Of a stretch of DNA of 34,763 bases, positions 8,065-17,894 are shown in pieces. Made by a program: the position numbers and the translations under genes. The stretch's first letter is position 1, and each line of letters begins with the position of its first letter. This DNA is from Planctomycetaceae bacterium (GTDB lineage Bacteria; Planctomycetota; SZUA-567), in contig JAJPXZ010000107.1 of assembly GCA_021205245.1 (NCBI GenBank), positions 23,591 to 58,353 on the forward strand. The letters are read 5' to 3'. Under the pieces are notes generated by a model. That model did no database searches. It saw only the letters and a program-made list of their open reading frames with translations, and was not told where the DNA came from.

Positions 8065-8997
8065 ATGAAGAAAACGTTTCTGGCAGTGCTGGCGCTGTGC
8101 ATGTTTTCTGTTGGGGCGATGGCTGGTGAAAAACCGGTGGTCGGCCTGGTGATGAAATCCCTCGCCAATGAGTTTTTCAAGACTATGGAAGAAGGTGCGC
8201 GCAAGTTCGCCGAAGAGGACGGCACCTTTACCCTCATCCCCGTCGGCATGAACTCCGAGACCGACATCGACACCCAGGTGAACGCGATGGAAAACTTCAT
8301 CACCCGTGGCGTCGACATGATTATCCTCGCGCCCGCCGACTCCGTCGGGCTGGTCCCGTCTGTCAAAAAGGCGGTTGACGCAGGCATCCTGGTCCTCAAC
8401 TTCGACGTTACCCTCGATAAACAGGCCCTTGTCGCGAACGACCTGCCGGAAGATTTCCTTTTCGTCGGCCCGGATAACGAAGAAGGTTCGGAACGGGTCG
8501 GTGACTTTATGGCGGCCAAGCTCGGCAGCGGCGCCAAGGTCATTATCATCGAAGGCAATCCCGGCGCGGACAACGCGAAACAGCGCAAGGCCGGCTTCAT
8601 GAAGACGGTCGAAAAGTACAACCTCGAACTCCTCGAATCCACCACCGCCCACTGGGAGACGGAAGAGGCGAACACCGTCATGACCAACCTCCTCACCCGC
8701 TTCCCCGACGTTCAGGGCGTGATGTGCGCGAACGACTCGATGGCGCTCGGCGTCGTCAAGGCGCTGGAAGCGGCGGGACGCATCAACGACATCGACGTGG
8801 TCGGCTTTGACAACATCGGCGCGTGCCAGGAACTGATCCGCGACGGCAAGATGCTTGCAACCGTCGACCAGTTCGGCCCGGAAATGGCCGCAAACGCCAT
8901 CAAGGTCGGCTTCCGCATCATTGGCGGCGAAAAGCTGGACGGCTGGATCAAGACGCCGGTCGCCGTCGTGTCGGCCCAGGATTTCATCAGAAAGTAA
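8065..8997 (+). CDS. Sugar ABC transporter substrate-binding protein (ribose/RbsB type, periplasmic-binding-protein-like)
   Basis: Signal peptide MKKTFLAVLALCMFSVGAMAGEKP; VGLVMKSLANEFFKTMEEGA, LVLNFDVTLD, IIIEGNPGADNAKQRKAGF, VMCANDSMALGVVKAL. AAGGAG RBS upstream; GTG at 8062 is an alternative start. Confidence 0.92.
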   Translation: MKKTFLAVLALCMFSVGAMAGEKPVVGLVMKSLANEFFKTMEEGARKFAEEDGTFTLIPVGMNSETDIDTQVNAMENFITRGVDMIILAPADSVGLVPSVKKAVDAGILVLNFDVTLDKQALVANDLPEDFLFVGPDNEEGSERVGDFMAAKLGSGAKVIIIEGNPGADNAKQRKAGFMKTVEKYNLELLESTTAHWETEEANTVMTNLLTRFPDVQGVMCANDSMALGVVKALEAAGRINDIDVVGFDNIGACQELIRDGKMLATVDQFGPEMAANAIKVGFRIIGGEKLDGWIKTPVAVVSAQDFIRK

Positions 8998-9008
8998 ACC
9001 GTTTGCCC

Positions 9009-9038
9009 GCGGCCGCACCCACCGGTGCGGCCGCTTTT
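9009..9038 (+). terminator. Intra-operon hairpin/attenuator between the binding-protein and ATPase genes
   Basis: Perfect 11-bp stem GCGGCCGCACC-CACC-GGTGCGGCCGC followed by TTTT. Confidence 0.75.
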
Positions 9039-9054
9039 CACCACCCGGTACATT

Positions 9055-10551
9055 ATGACGCCTATCCTCGAACTAAAGAACATCTCGAAATCGTACCCTG
9101 GCGTCCAGGCCCTGTCGGACGTCAGCCTGACCCTGGCGAAAGGCGAATGCCTGGCGCTCCTGGGCGAGAACGGCGCGGGCAAATCCACCCTCATCAAAGC
9201 GGTGTGCGGCTTCCACCACGCCGACTCGGGCGAAATGTACCTGGACGGCCAACCCTACCGGCCCCTCGACCCGCACGCGGCGATGGAGGCGGGTATTCGC
9301 GTCGTCTATCAGGAATTCAATCTTCTTGGCTACCTGTCGGTGGCTGAAAACATCTTCTTCGACAATCTGCCCCGGCGCGGCCCGCTGGTCGATTACCGCC
9401 GCCTCTACCGCGAGGCGCAGGCGGTGCTGGACCGTTTGGGACTGGACCTGAATCCGCGCACGCCGGTGGAACTCCTGGGTGTGGCGCAGATGCAATTGGT
9501 GGAAATCGCCAAAGCCATTTCCAGCCGCTGCCGCGTCCTCATCCTCGACGAACCGACAGCCACGCTGTCGCCAAAGGACTCGGGCCGCTTGTTCGAAATC
9601 GTCCGCGCCCTCAAGGCAGACGGCATCGGCGTTGTGTTTATTTCCCATCACCTGAAAGAAATCTATGAGGTCGCCGATCGGCTTACCGTGCTCCGAAACG
9701 GCGAGGTCGTCGGGAACCGCAATGTGGCGACAACCAAAATCCCGGAAATCGTCTCGATGATGGTCGGCCGGGACATGGATGCGGAATACCCGTTCCGGGC
9801 CGAATTGCAGCCGAATCAAAAAGTCATTTTTGAGGCGCGCGACCTGCGTATACAGGGGAATCCGCACCCGATTTCGTTTTCGCTCCGCGAAGGCGAGAGT
9901 CTCGGCATCTCCGGGTTGGTCGGGTCGAAGCGGACCGAGACGCTGCGGGCCATCTTCGGCGCTGATCCGAAAGACGGCGGCGAAGTTTTCATCGACGGCC
10001 AACAGGTGGATATCCGCTCGCCCCGGGACGCGGTGGCGTCCGGGCTGAGCCTGCTCACGGAAGACCGGAAGAACCAGGGCTTGATCCTCGACATGCCGGT
10101 GTTTGCGAACGTCACCATGGCGGCGCTGGACAAGGCATCCCGGCACGGGCTGATGCGCCGGAACCTGGAGACGGAGGCGGCCGACAAGTATATCGACGAA
10201 CTCGGCATCCGCACCCCGTCGGATAAACAACTGTGCCGCAATCTCTCGGGCGGCAACCAGCAGAAGGTGGTGGTGGCGAAGTGGCTTTACCGCGACGCCC
10301 GCATCCTCTTCTTCGACGAGCCGACGCGCGGTATCGACGTCGGGGCAAAATACGAAATCTACCTGCTCCTCTGGCGGCTGCTGGAGCGGGGCAAAGGCAT
10401 ATTGGTGGTGTCGTCGGACCTGAACGAACTGATGGGCATTTGTCACCGCATCCTCGTGTTTTCAGCCGGCACCATCGCGGGCGAGGTGGAGCGGGCCGAC
10501 TTCAGCCAGGAACGCATCTTGTCCTACGCCTACCAGGAATACATTAAATAA
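9055..10551 (+). CDS. Sugar ABC transporter ATP-binding protein (duplicated ABC domains, RbsA/MglA type)
   Basis: Two ABC cassettes: Walker A LLGENGAGKSTLIKAV, VLILDEPTATLS; second LSGGNQQKVVVAKWL, LFFDEPTRGIDVGAK. Start chosen at MTPILELKNISKSYPGV. Confidence 0.95.
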   Translation: MTPILELKNISKSYPGVQALSDVSLTLAKGECLALLGENGAGKSTLIKAVCGFHHADSGEMYLDGQPYRPLDPHAAMEAGIRVVYQEFNLLGYLSVAENIFFDNLPRRGPLVDYRRLYREAQAVLDRLGLDLNPRTPVELLGVAQMQLVEIAKAISSRCRVLILDEPTATLSPKDSGRLFEIVRALKADGIGVVFISHHLKEIYEVADRLTVLRNGEVVGNRNVATTKIPEIVSMMVGRDMDAEYPFRAELQPNQKVIFEARDLRIQGNPHPISFSLREGESLGISGLVGSKRTETLRAIFGADPKDGGEVFIDGQQVDIRSPRDAVASGLSLLTEDRKNQGLILDMPVFANVTMAALDKASRHGLMRRNLETEAADKYIDELGIRTPSDKQLCRNLSGGNQQKVVVAKWLYRDARILFFDEPTRGIDVGAKYEIYLLLWRLLERGKGILVVSSDLNELMGICHRILVFSAGTIAGEVERADFSQERILSYAYQEYIK

Positions 10552-10560
10552 GGAACCGCG

Positions 10561-11532
10561 ATGACGAAAAAACGGCTGTCCTTCCTGCTTATGAGCGAAG
10601 CCGGCATCGGCCTGGTGCTGGTGCTGCTGTGTCTGATTTTCGCCCTCTACGAGCCGAATTTCCGCAAGCCGAACAACATCTCGAACATCTTCACCCAAAT
10701 CAGCATCAACACCGTGATCTCGGTCGGCATGACCTTCGTCATCCTGCTGGGCGGTATCGACCTGTCGGTCGGGTCGGTGTTGTCCTTGTGTACCATCCTG
10801 GCCGGACTGGTCATCTCCAACGGCGACCTGAGTGTGCCGATGGCAATTATCCTGGCCATTCTCGCCAGCCTTGCGGGAGGCATCGTCTGCGGGTTGTTCA
10901 ACGGCTGGGTGTCGGAACGCTGGCGCATTCCATCGTTTGTCGTCACGCTGGGCATGCTTAATATTGCGCGCGGGTCGGCCTTGTCGATTTCGAATTCGCG
11001 CACGATTTTTAATTTCCCCCGCGCTTTTAATGCGGTCGGCACCCAGTCGTTCTTTGGCATTCCGCTTATCTTCCTGATCGCGCTGGCCATCGTCCTGGTC
11101 GGGCATTTCGTCCTCTCCTATACCGTGTTCGGCAGGATGATCTACGGTATCGGCAATAACGAGGAAGCGGTGCGTTTGTCCGGCCATAACGTCAAATTCT
11201 ATAAGGTGACGGCGTTTGTCATCTGCGGCATGGCGGTGGGACTGGCCGCCATCCTTTATATGCTCCGCCTCAATATCGCCAGCCCCATCCTCGGCGTCGG
11301 CTTTGAACTAAACGCCATTGCCGCCGTCGTCATCGGCGGCACGAGCATGTCGGGCGGCAAGGGCTCGCTCATAGGCACCCTGATCGGCGCCGCGATCATG
11401 GGCGTTCTGACGAATGGGCTGCTGCTGGTGGGGCTGTCGGACTTCGCGCGGCAAATCGTCACCGGCTTTATCATCGTCGCGGCGGTGATCCTCGATACCT
11501 ACCGGGTGAAGCTTTCGCACATGCTGGAGTAA
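10561..11532 (+). CDS. Sugar ABC transporter permease (RbsC type)
   Basis: 323 aa polytopic; NISNIFTQISINTVISVGMTFVILLGGIDLSVGSVLSL and AAVVIGGTSMSGGKGSLIGTLIGAAIMGVLTNGLLL. Confidence 0.95.
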   Translation: MTKKRLSFLLMSEAGIGLVLVLLCLIFALYEPNFRKPNNISNIFTQISINTVISVGMTFVILLGGIDLSVGSVLSLCTILAGLVISNGDLSVPMAIILAILASLAGGIVCGLFNGWVSERWRIPSFVVTLGMLNIARGSALSISNSRTIFNFPRAFNAVGTQSFFGIPLIFLIALAIVLVGHFVLSYTVFGRMIYGIGNNEEAVRLSGHNVKFYKVTAFVICGMAVGLAAILYMLRLNIASPILGVGFELNAIAAVVIGGTSMSGGKGSLIGTLIGAAIMGVLTNGLLLVGLSDFARQIVTGFIIVAAVILDTYRVKLSHMLE

Positions 11533-11539
11533 TCAAATC

Positions 11540-13072
11540 GTGACAGACGACGAACGCAATGCAATCGACAAGCACAACCACACGCTGGTGGACGGGCTGC
11601 CGCCAGACCGCGTACTTGAATATTTCGCCGACCTTTCGTTTGTGCCGCGTGGCTCCGGCGATGTGGCTCGGGCGGGCGTGTTTCTGGAAGAGCTTGCCAA
11701 AAAGAATAACCTGGTTGCGGTGAAAGACGCGACCGGCAACGTGATAATTCGTAAGCCTGCCCAACATTCGTCGTCCAAACACGGCGTCATCCTCCAGGCG
11801 CACATGGATATGGTGTGCATCAAGACGGAGGAGACCGAGCATGATTTCACGAGCGACCCTATCGAACTGGTCCTGAACGGCGACGAATTATGTGCGAACG
11901 GCACCACCCTCGGTGCGGACGACGGCATCGGCGTCGCCATAGCCATGGCGGTCCTGACCAATACGGAAATCGCGCACCCGCCGCTTGAAGCGCTTTTCAC
12001 CGTGGACGAAGAGACCTCCATGATTGGGGCGGAAAATATGGATCCCGCCATGTTGGAAGGCGAGGTGTTGATCAACCTCGATGCCGAGGACTTGGACACC
12101 GCCTATATATCCAGCGCCGCCGGCATACGGTCGGAACTGGTGTTGCCGCTGAAAACAAACCCTAACGCGAAAAGCGCGGCCTACTGCCTTGTTCAGATCG
12201 AAAACCTGGAAGGCGGCCATTCCGGCGTCGAGATTAACCGCGCCCGAGCCAACGCCTATGTCCTCCTCGCCCGCTTCTTGCGGGCGGCGGCACAAGAATA
12301 TCCCGAGCTAAACCTCCACACTTTCGGTCCAGGGAGCAGCAACGGCAAGGATAATGCCATCCCAGCCTATGCCGAAGCGGTGGTGGGGCTGACTTCAAAG
12401 CATGCGGCAGAACACCTTGTCGTCATGGCGAAGACGTGGACCGAAATCTTCCGGAATGAGTACCGCTCGTCGGATGCGGACTGCACCGTGACGATCGAAG
12501 CAACCGACCAGCCCGGCGACGATTCCCCTGCCCTGACTGCGGAGGGGCGCGACACACTCATTCGGACCGTGACCCTGTTGCCGCTCGGGGTATACCGCTT
12601 TATCCAAACCGACGATTTGATGGACGGCACCCTGACGTATGCCGATTTGCTGGTGGAGACGTCCTGCAACATGGGAATAGCCTCGTTATCCGGAGGTATG
12701 ACACAAATGACGTTGCTGGCCCGTGGCTCGACAGAATCGGTTCTGGAAGATCTGATGGAACGGATCGCCGGACTAGCCGCGCTGGCGGGTGGGGAGGTGA
12801 GGGTCGGGAGCACCACCCGTGGCTGGGAAATGCCGGCGCACCTGAACCGGGTACAGGAACTTTTCGCCGCGCAGGGGTTGACCTGCCTGGGCGTCCACGC
12901 TGGATTGGAGTGCGGTTGCCTTGTCGATTCGTTCAAGAAAGCCGGACGAACTCTGGACGCCATCTCCATTGGTCCGGATGTGAAGGACGTGCACACGCCG
13001 AAGGAACGGCTGTTGTGTCATTCGACCGTGCGGCTGTGGGAACAACTAACTGCGGTGCTGGCAAACCTCTAA
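11540..13072 (+). CDS. pepD: Aminoacyl-histidine dipeptidase (M20 family)
   Basis: 510 aa; VILQAHMDMVCIK, GADDGIGVAIAMAVL, FTVDEETSMIGAENMD, NLEGGHSGVEINRARANA, VHAGLECGCLVD. GTG start. Confidence 0.93.
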   Translation: MTDDERNAIDKHNHTLVDGLPPDRVLEYFADLSFVPRGSGDVARAGVFLEELAKKNNLVAVKDATGNVIIRKPAQHSSSKHGVILQAHMDMVCIKTEETEHDFTSDPIELVLNGDELCANGTTLGADDGIGVAIAMAVLTNTEIAHPPLEALFTVDEETSMIGAENMDPAMLEGEVLINLDAEDLDTAYISSAAGIRSELVLPLKTNPNAKSAAYCLVQIENLEGGHSGVEINRARANAYVLLARFLRAAAQEYPELNLHTFGPGSSNGKDNAIPAYAEAVVGLTSKHAAEHLVVMAKTWTEIFRNEYRSSDADCTVTIEATDQPGDDSPALTAEGRDTLIRTVTLLPLGVYRFIQTDDLMDGTLTYADLLVETSCNMGIASLSGGMTQMTLLARGSTESVLEDLMERIAGLAALAGGEVRVGSTTRGWEMPAHLNRVQELFAAQGLTCLGVHAGLECGCLVDSFKKAGRTLDAISIGPDVKDVHTPKERLLCHSTVRLWEQLTAVLANL

Positions 13073-13995
13073 TTCGCTGCGGCACGGCGCAGGCGCGGGC
13101 GGCTGATCACCCACATGGAAATACCGATGACGATACAGCCCAGCCACTGATGCGGCTGCACATCGTTCCCGAGAATGACAATGGATAATATGACCGAAGT
13201 CAGCGGAATGACTCCGGTGAGCGCGGAAATCGTGTACCCGTCGCATACCTTGGCACCGTAAAACATAAAGGCGAATGCCAAGATTGTCACCACCGCTCCA
13301 TACCACGCGAGCGCAAGCCACCCGCTTGGCGGGACGGCAAAAAGGTCCGCCTGCGACGCCTCTGTCAACATCGGGAAAAAGCACAGCACCAGGGCGATAC
13401 CGCTGACGATTCCGGCATGGGCGACCGGGTGAAGGTGTTCGTCGTCTTCCGGATCTTGCATAAACATCCTGCGTGATAACACGACAAAGAACGACTCACA
13501 CGCGGTGGCGGCAAGCACCAGCACATACCCGACGATATGTTCCCGCTCCAGATTAACCGCATTGAAGGGAAATCCCTGCAGTATCAGCATACCCAGCATG
13601 GTCAGAAATATCCCCGCCGCCTTATGGACAGTTATGGAATCCCGCAACACCGCCACGGCGAACAGTGCCGTTATCGCCGGTGCCGTGCCGGTGACGATCC
13701 CGGCTTCGGCCGCACTTATATGGCGCAGGCCAAAGGTGAGAAACACGCGGAAAAGGACGATTCCTAACAACGCCTGCAGGAACAACAACCGCCACCGCTT
13801 CGCGCTTATCCGGCCTATGGCGTCTATAATCATCCCGCCATAAAATGACACCACCGTCGCGACGGCGAAAGCGAGGCTCAGAAAGGTAATGGTGTAGGGG
13901 GGCAGATACGTGGTGATATAACGAGCCGCCACCACCGATGAGCCAGCCAGCATAAAAGCGGCAGCCACATAGCATATTCCCACAGATGTCTTCAC
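13069..13995 (-). CDS. EamA/DMT-family transporter
   Basis: About 10 hydrophobic segments; VFLTFGLRHISAAEAGIVTGTAPAITALFAVAVLRDSITVHKAAGIFLTMLGMLIL and GYTISALTGVIPLTSVILSIVILGNDVQPHQWLGCIVIGISMWV. GTG start proposed at 13995. Confidence 0.82.
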   Translation of the reverse strand: MKTSVGICYVAAAFMLAGSSVVAARYITTYLPPYTITFLSLAFAVATVVSFYGGMIIDAIGRISAKRWRLLFLQALLGIVLFRVFLTFGLRHISAAEAGIVTGTAPAITALFAVAVLRDSITVHKAAGIFLTMLGMLILQGFPFNAVNLEREHIVGYVLVLAATACESFFVVLSRRMFMQDPEDDEHLHPVAHAGIVSGIALVLCFFPMLTEASQADLFAVPPSGWLALAWYGAVVTILAFAFMFYGAKVCDGYTISALTGVIPLTSVILSIVILGNDVQPHQWLGCIVIGISMWVISRPRLRRAAAN

Positions 13996-14012
13996 GCATA
14001 CTCCCGACTTTG

Positions 14013-14102
14013 TCAGTACTGGCAACGAACGATGCATGGTATGATAGGCAAGCGCACTACCATGACCAGTACCAGTTGACACGTTTCCGAGGAGTACCAG
14101 TT
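14013..14102. promoter_or_regulatory. Divergent regulatory region with candidate MocR-type operator repeats
   Basis: Direct repeat AGTACCAGTT at 14068-14077 and 14093-14102, plus inverted CAGTACTGG at 14014-14022, between the EamA and MocR-type genes. Confidence 0.55.
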
Positions 14103-15514
14103 TGAAGAGCGTCATGCTTGGCATTACGGTGGAGCGGGACAGCGACATCACGCTGGTCCGGCAAATACGGGAGCAAATCGCCGACCTCATCCTTACCGGG
14201 CATCTGCATGCGGGCGATGCGTTACCCTCGACAAGAGGGCTTGCCATATCCATCGGAGTTTCGCGGAATACCGTCAATGACGCATATGAAATGTTGTGGA
14301 CAGAAGGATATATCGTCAGTCGCCAGGGATCCGGTTTCACGGTACTGGAGAATATTGCGCTGGAGCGCATGAGTCCTCCAACCCAGATTTCCCTAAAACC
14401 GAACGCACCCCTTGCTCTCCGTTACGATTTCCGGACCGGAATCCCCGACCTGACACATTTCCCTTTTAGCAAGTGGAACCGCGTGCAGCGCGAAGTTCTC
14501 GAGACGGTAAAGCCTGGCGATATGCTGTATGGGAGTATGCAAGGCTATGCCCCGTTGCGAACAGCCATAGCCGATTGGCTGCTGCGGTCACGCGGCATAC
14601 GCGCCAATGGCGATTCTATCTTCATCACCTCGGGCGCAACCCAGGCTATTGGCTTGGCTGTGGAAACGCTGTGCCGGAGAATGCGGACGATAGCTGTCGA
14701 GAATCCCAGCCATTTGGCGGTGACGCGATTCATGCAGCTGAGAAATATCACATTCACACCGTGCGCTGTCGATGCGGGGGGATTACGGGTTGATCTGATC
14801 GACAGGCAAGCGCTTGCGGGAGTGTATGTGACGCCATCGCATCAGTTCCCGTTAGGGTGCGTGTTGTCGGCGTCGAGGCGGGCGCACCTCGTTGCCATGG
14901 CGAGAGAGAACGACTGGTATATTATCGAGGATGATTACGACAGTGAATACCGATTCGGCGGGCAGGCTCTGACGCCATTATATGGCTTGGATCCGGAGCG
15001 GGTCGTTTATATTGGAACATTCAGTAAGACCCTGTTTCCCGCGTTACGGATCGGTTTCGCCATCGTGCCAAAGGCGCTGCAACACAGCTGGTGCGAATTG
15101 CGCCGCTACACCGACGTGCAAAACCCCATAGTCGAGCAGGTGACGCTGTGCCGTTTTCTTGAACAACGACGAATGGATAGGCATATCAAAACCATGACCG
15201 GGATTTACGGTCGAAAGCGTAAAGCCGTCGTCGCCTCCATCGCAGGCGTGTTCGGGGACCATGTCGAGATTATGGGAGACAGCGCCGGACTGCATCTTGC
15301 GCTCCGTTTGCCCGGCAATCGATTCGGGAAAGATTTCCGGGAACGCTGTCTTGACAACAGCCTTGCGGTAATGCCATGCTCCCGATATGTGCAGGATGGA
15401 ACCGAATATGATGATACGCTTCTCATCGGGTACGGTAATGTTGAAGAGAACCGTATTGATGCGGGAATGCACCTGCTTGCAGAGATGGTGGAATCGGCTC
15501 GTACTGGCACATAG
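14102..15514 (+). CDS. MocR/PdxR-type GntR regulator with aminotransferase-like domain
   Basis: N-terminal GntR HTH (YEMLWTEGYIVSRQGSGFTV) and C-terminal fold-type I PLP domain (FITSGATQAIGLAVETLCR, EDDYDSEYRF, YIGTFSKTLFPALRIGF). TTG start preceded by GAGGAG. Confidence 0.93.
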   Translation: MKSVMLGITVERDSDITLVRQIREQIADLILTGHLHAGDALPSTRGLAISIGVSRNTVNDAYEMLWTEGYIVSRQGSGFTVLENIALERMSPPTQISLKPNAPLALRYDFRTGIPDLTHFPFSKWNRVQREVLETVKPGDMLYGSMQGYAPLRTAIADWLLRSRGIRANGDSIFITSGATQAIGLAVETLCRRMRTIAVENPSHLAVTRFMQLRNITFTPCAVDAGGLRVDLIDRQALAGVYVTPSHQFPLGCVLSASRRAHLVAMARENDWYIIEDDYDSEYRFGGQALTPLYGLDPERVVYIGTFSKTLFPALRIGFAIVPKALQHSWCELRRYTDVQNPIVEQVTLCRFLEQRRMDRHIKTMTGIYGRKRKAVVASIAGVFGDHVEIMGDSAGLHLALRLPGNRFGKDFRERCLDNSLAVMPCSRYVQDGTEYDDTLLIGYGNVEENRIDAGMHLLAEMVESARTGT

Positions 15515-15574
15515 AGTGCTGTGACGGTAATTTTTGAAAATCGTAAAGTCTACATTTGCTGAAAAGCGTCGACC

Positions 15575-16402
15575 ATGACCATATATGACAGCCTTGCCCT
15601 CCCTCCGCCATTTCACCGCGGGTCAGCCAACTTCTGGGACGAACCGCATATTTCGGAGCAACTTCTCAAAGCCCATCTTGATCCGAATTTCGAGGGCGCC
15701 AGCCGCAAGCTCGGTTTTATCGACCGCTCAGTCGCGTGGATAACCGCCAGCCTGCCGCCGGATCGGCACCGCGATCTCCTCGATGTTGGTTGTGGTCCGG
15801 GTTTGTACGCGGAACGGCTGCACGACAATGGATACCACGTGACAGGCATCGACTTTTCGCGCCGATCCATCGACTATGCGCGCGAACAGGCGAAGCGGAC
15901 CGGACGCACTATCGAGTATCGATACGGCAATTACTTGGAAATGGACTATGCGGAATGTTTTGATCTCGCCATGCTGATCTATTGCGATTACGGCGCGCTA
16001 TCACCAGGAGAAGGCGCGAGACTGCTCCGCCTCATTCACAATAGCCTCCGCGACGGCGGCACCGTACTCTTGGACGTTTTTACCATGGCGAAGCTGGCTG
16101 GATTCCGTGAGGAACGGGGCTGGTCCTCCCACGAGAACGGAGGATTTTGGCGGCCGGATTCCCACTTCACAATTCAAAATAATTGTATCTATGACCAGCG
16201 GACTACCCTGGAACAGACAGTGGTCGTCTCCCGAGAGAGTACCCAACCGTATTATATTTGGCATCGATATTTCGACAGGGAAACGATTGCGGCAGAATTG
16301 GCAGAAGCCGGTTTTCATAATTTCGCATTCTTCAGCGATGTAACAGGCGTCCTTTTTTCTGAAGGTTCGGAGACATTGGCGATCCGTGCTCAAAAACAAT
16401 AA
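15575..16402 (+). CDS. Class I SAM-dependent methyltransferase
   Basis: 275 aa; LLDVGCGPGLYAERLHDNGYHVTGIDFSRRSIDYAREQ, GTVLLDVFTM. Confidence 0.85.
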   Translation: MTIYDSLALPPPFHRGSANFWDEPHISEQLLKAHLDPNFEGASRKLGFIDRSVAWITASLPPDRHRDLLDVGCGPGLYAERLHDNGYHVTGIDFSRRSIDYAREQAKRTGRTIEYRYGNYLEMDYAECFDLAMLIYCDYGALSPGEGARLLRLIHNSLRDGGTVLLDVFTMAKLAGFREERGWSSHENGGFWRPDSHFTIQNNCIYDQRTTLEQTVVVSRESTQPYYIWHRYFDRETIAAELAEAGFHNFAFFSDVTGVLFSEGSETLAIRAQKQ

Positions 16403-16425
16403 TTTGGCCGAAATGGATGGAGTAC

Positions 16426-17886
16426 CTACGGGTACAGCTCTTCGCACAATGCCATGACCTTGAGGTAACGTTGGTAGTGCTGGGCGTACAGGCTAGTATG
16501 CTCGCCGTTCGGCCGGTAACTCTTTTGGATAGGCGGTGCGGTGGGTGAAGGCGAATCGGGATTGGCTGCCAGCCAAGCCAAAACGGCGCAGCCACGGGAC
16601 GTGGCCTCAAGGCTTTCCGGAACGTCGATAGCCACGCCGCACACATCGGCCTTAATCGACAGCCATAGATCGTTGCCCGCGCCGCCGCCGATGGCGGACA
16701 TGCGGGCGACTGAGACGCCGAGTTCAGCCAAGACATCGATAATGCGGCGAATGGCAAAGCTATTGGCCTCCATTAGGGCGCGGAAAAGGTGTCCCGGGCC
16801 GTGATCACGAGTCAATCCCACAACCGTTCCCCGCACCGCGCCGTTCCAGAAGGGCGTGCGTTCGCCAGTGAGGCTGGGGACGAATATCAGGTTTCCCGAA
16901 CCGGGCGGGATGCCATCAGCCAGCGCGCCCAGTTCCGCCATTGATCGCCCGCCTTCAAGAAGCGTAACGGCATACCAGCCAAGCGTTCCGCCAGCCATAC
17001 CGAGTGGGCCGCCGACCAGCCACATTCCGGGGAGGACGTGGGGATTGGTCACAACGTGCCGGTTGCCGTCCTGCACCAGCTCGGAACCGACAGCAAAAAA
17101 TACATCCGACGTGCCCATTACCGTCACCGCGTCGCAAGGGTTTATTCCACCGGCACCCAAGACTGCGACAGAGCCGTCGGGACCGCCGGCAGCGACGTCG
17201 ACGCGCCCGGACAACCCTAAACCCGCAGCGCACGCTCCATCAATCGAGCCGACAACCGACGTGCCGCCGAACAGCGGCGGCAGCTTGGTCATGTCCACAC
17301 CCAATGCGGCACAGATGTCCGCGTCCCACGAGTCCGTATGGATATTGTACAAGCCGGTGTAGCACGCCATGGTCCGGTCCATGGCGAAGCGGCCGCAGAG
17401 ACGGAAATTGATGTAATCCTTAAGTGAAAGGAGCGCTGCCGTCCGTGCATAGGCTTCGGGCTGGGTATCCATGAGGTGGCGCAGCTTCAATCCGCCCAAC
17501 TCCGGACTTAGCCTGCGGCCGGTGCGATGCGAGAAATCGCGTTCGTCCATGGCCTGCCTGAGGAGTTCCTCTTGCTCCGGTTTGTGATCCATCCAGGTGC
17601 AGGCCGGGGAGACGGGATTGCCGTACGCATCCACCATTACCCACCCCAGCATCGAGCTGACGCCGATGGCGCGGATGTCTCGTCCACCATGATCCCGGCT
17701 CAACCGGCGGATCATGGCTTCTATCGCCAGCCAATAGCGGAGAACATCGGCCTGGCGTTCAGTAGCGTGTTTCTCGGTGCGCGTATCGAGTGCCGCGAGG
17801 TTCTCGTCATAGAGCGTGACGCGCAAGGAACTGGAGCCGATATCCACTGCGAGGATGCCGGTAGCGCTTGGCGTGGCGTTTTCCAT
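16426..17886 (-). CDS. FGGY-family carbohydrate kinase (xylulokinase/gluconokinase-like)
   Basis: LAVDIGSSSLRVTLYDENL, GVSSMLGWVMVD, KDYINFRLCGRFAMDRT, GGPDGSVAVLGAGG, AIGGGAGNDLWLSIKADVCG. Start at MENATPS avoids overlap with the upstream GntR gene. Confidence 0.88.
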   Translation of the reverse strand: MENATPSATGILAVDIGSSSLRVTLYDENLAALDTRTEKHATERQADVLRYWLAIEAMIRRLSRDHGGRDIRAIGVSSMLGWVMVDAYGNPVSPACTWMDHKPEQEELLRQAMDERDFSHRTGRRLSPELGGLKLRHLMDTQPEAYARTAALLSLKDYINFRLCGRFAMDRTMACYTGLYNIHTDSWDADICAALGVDMTKLPPLFGGTSVVGSIDGACAAGLGLSGRVDVAAGGPDGSVAVLGAGGINPCDAVTVMGTSDVFFAVGSELVQDGNRHVVTNPHVLPGMWLVGGPLGMAGGTLGWYAVTLLEGGRSMAELGALADGIPPGSGNLIFVPSLTGERTPFWNGAVRGTVVGLTRDHGPGHLFRALMEANSFAIRRIIDVLAELGVSVARMSAIGGGAGNDLWLSIKADVCGVAIDVPESLEATSRGCAVLAWLAANPDSPSPTAPPIQKSYRPNGEHTSLYAQHYQRYLKVMALCEELYP

Positions 17887-17894
17887 TGGGTATT

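Noticed and set aside
7843-9018. 391-aa minus-strand ORF opposite the sugar-binding protein
   Set aside because: Antisense shadow ORF in GC-rich sequence; the plus strand has a signal peptide and binding-protein motifs.
9073-10446. 457-aa minus-strand ORF opposite the ABC ATPase
   Set aside because: Antisense shadow of a well-supported ABC ATPase; no recognisable domain or ribosome-binding site.
13996-14370. N-terminal extension of the EamA transporter ORF
   Set aside because: It runs through the divergent promoter into the MocR-type gene and is not transporter-like.
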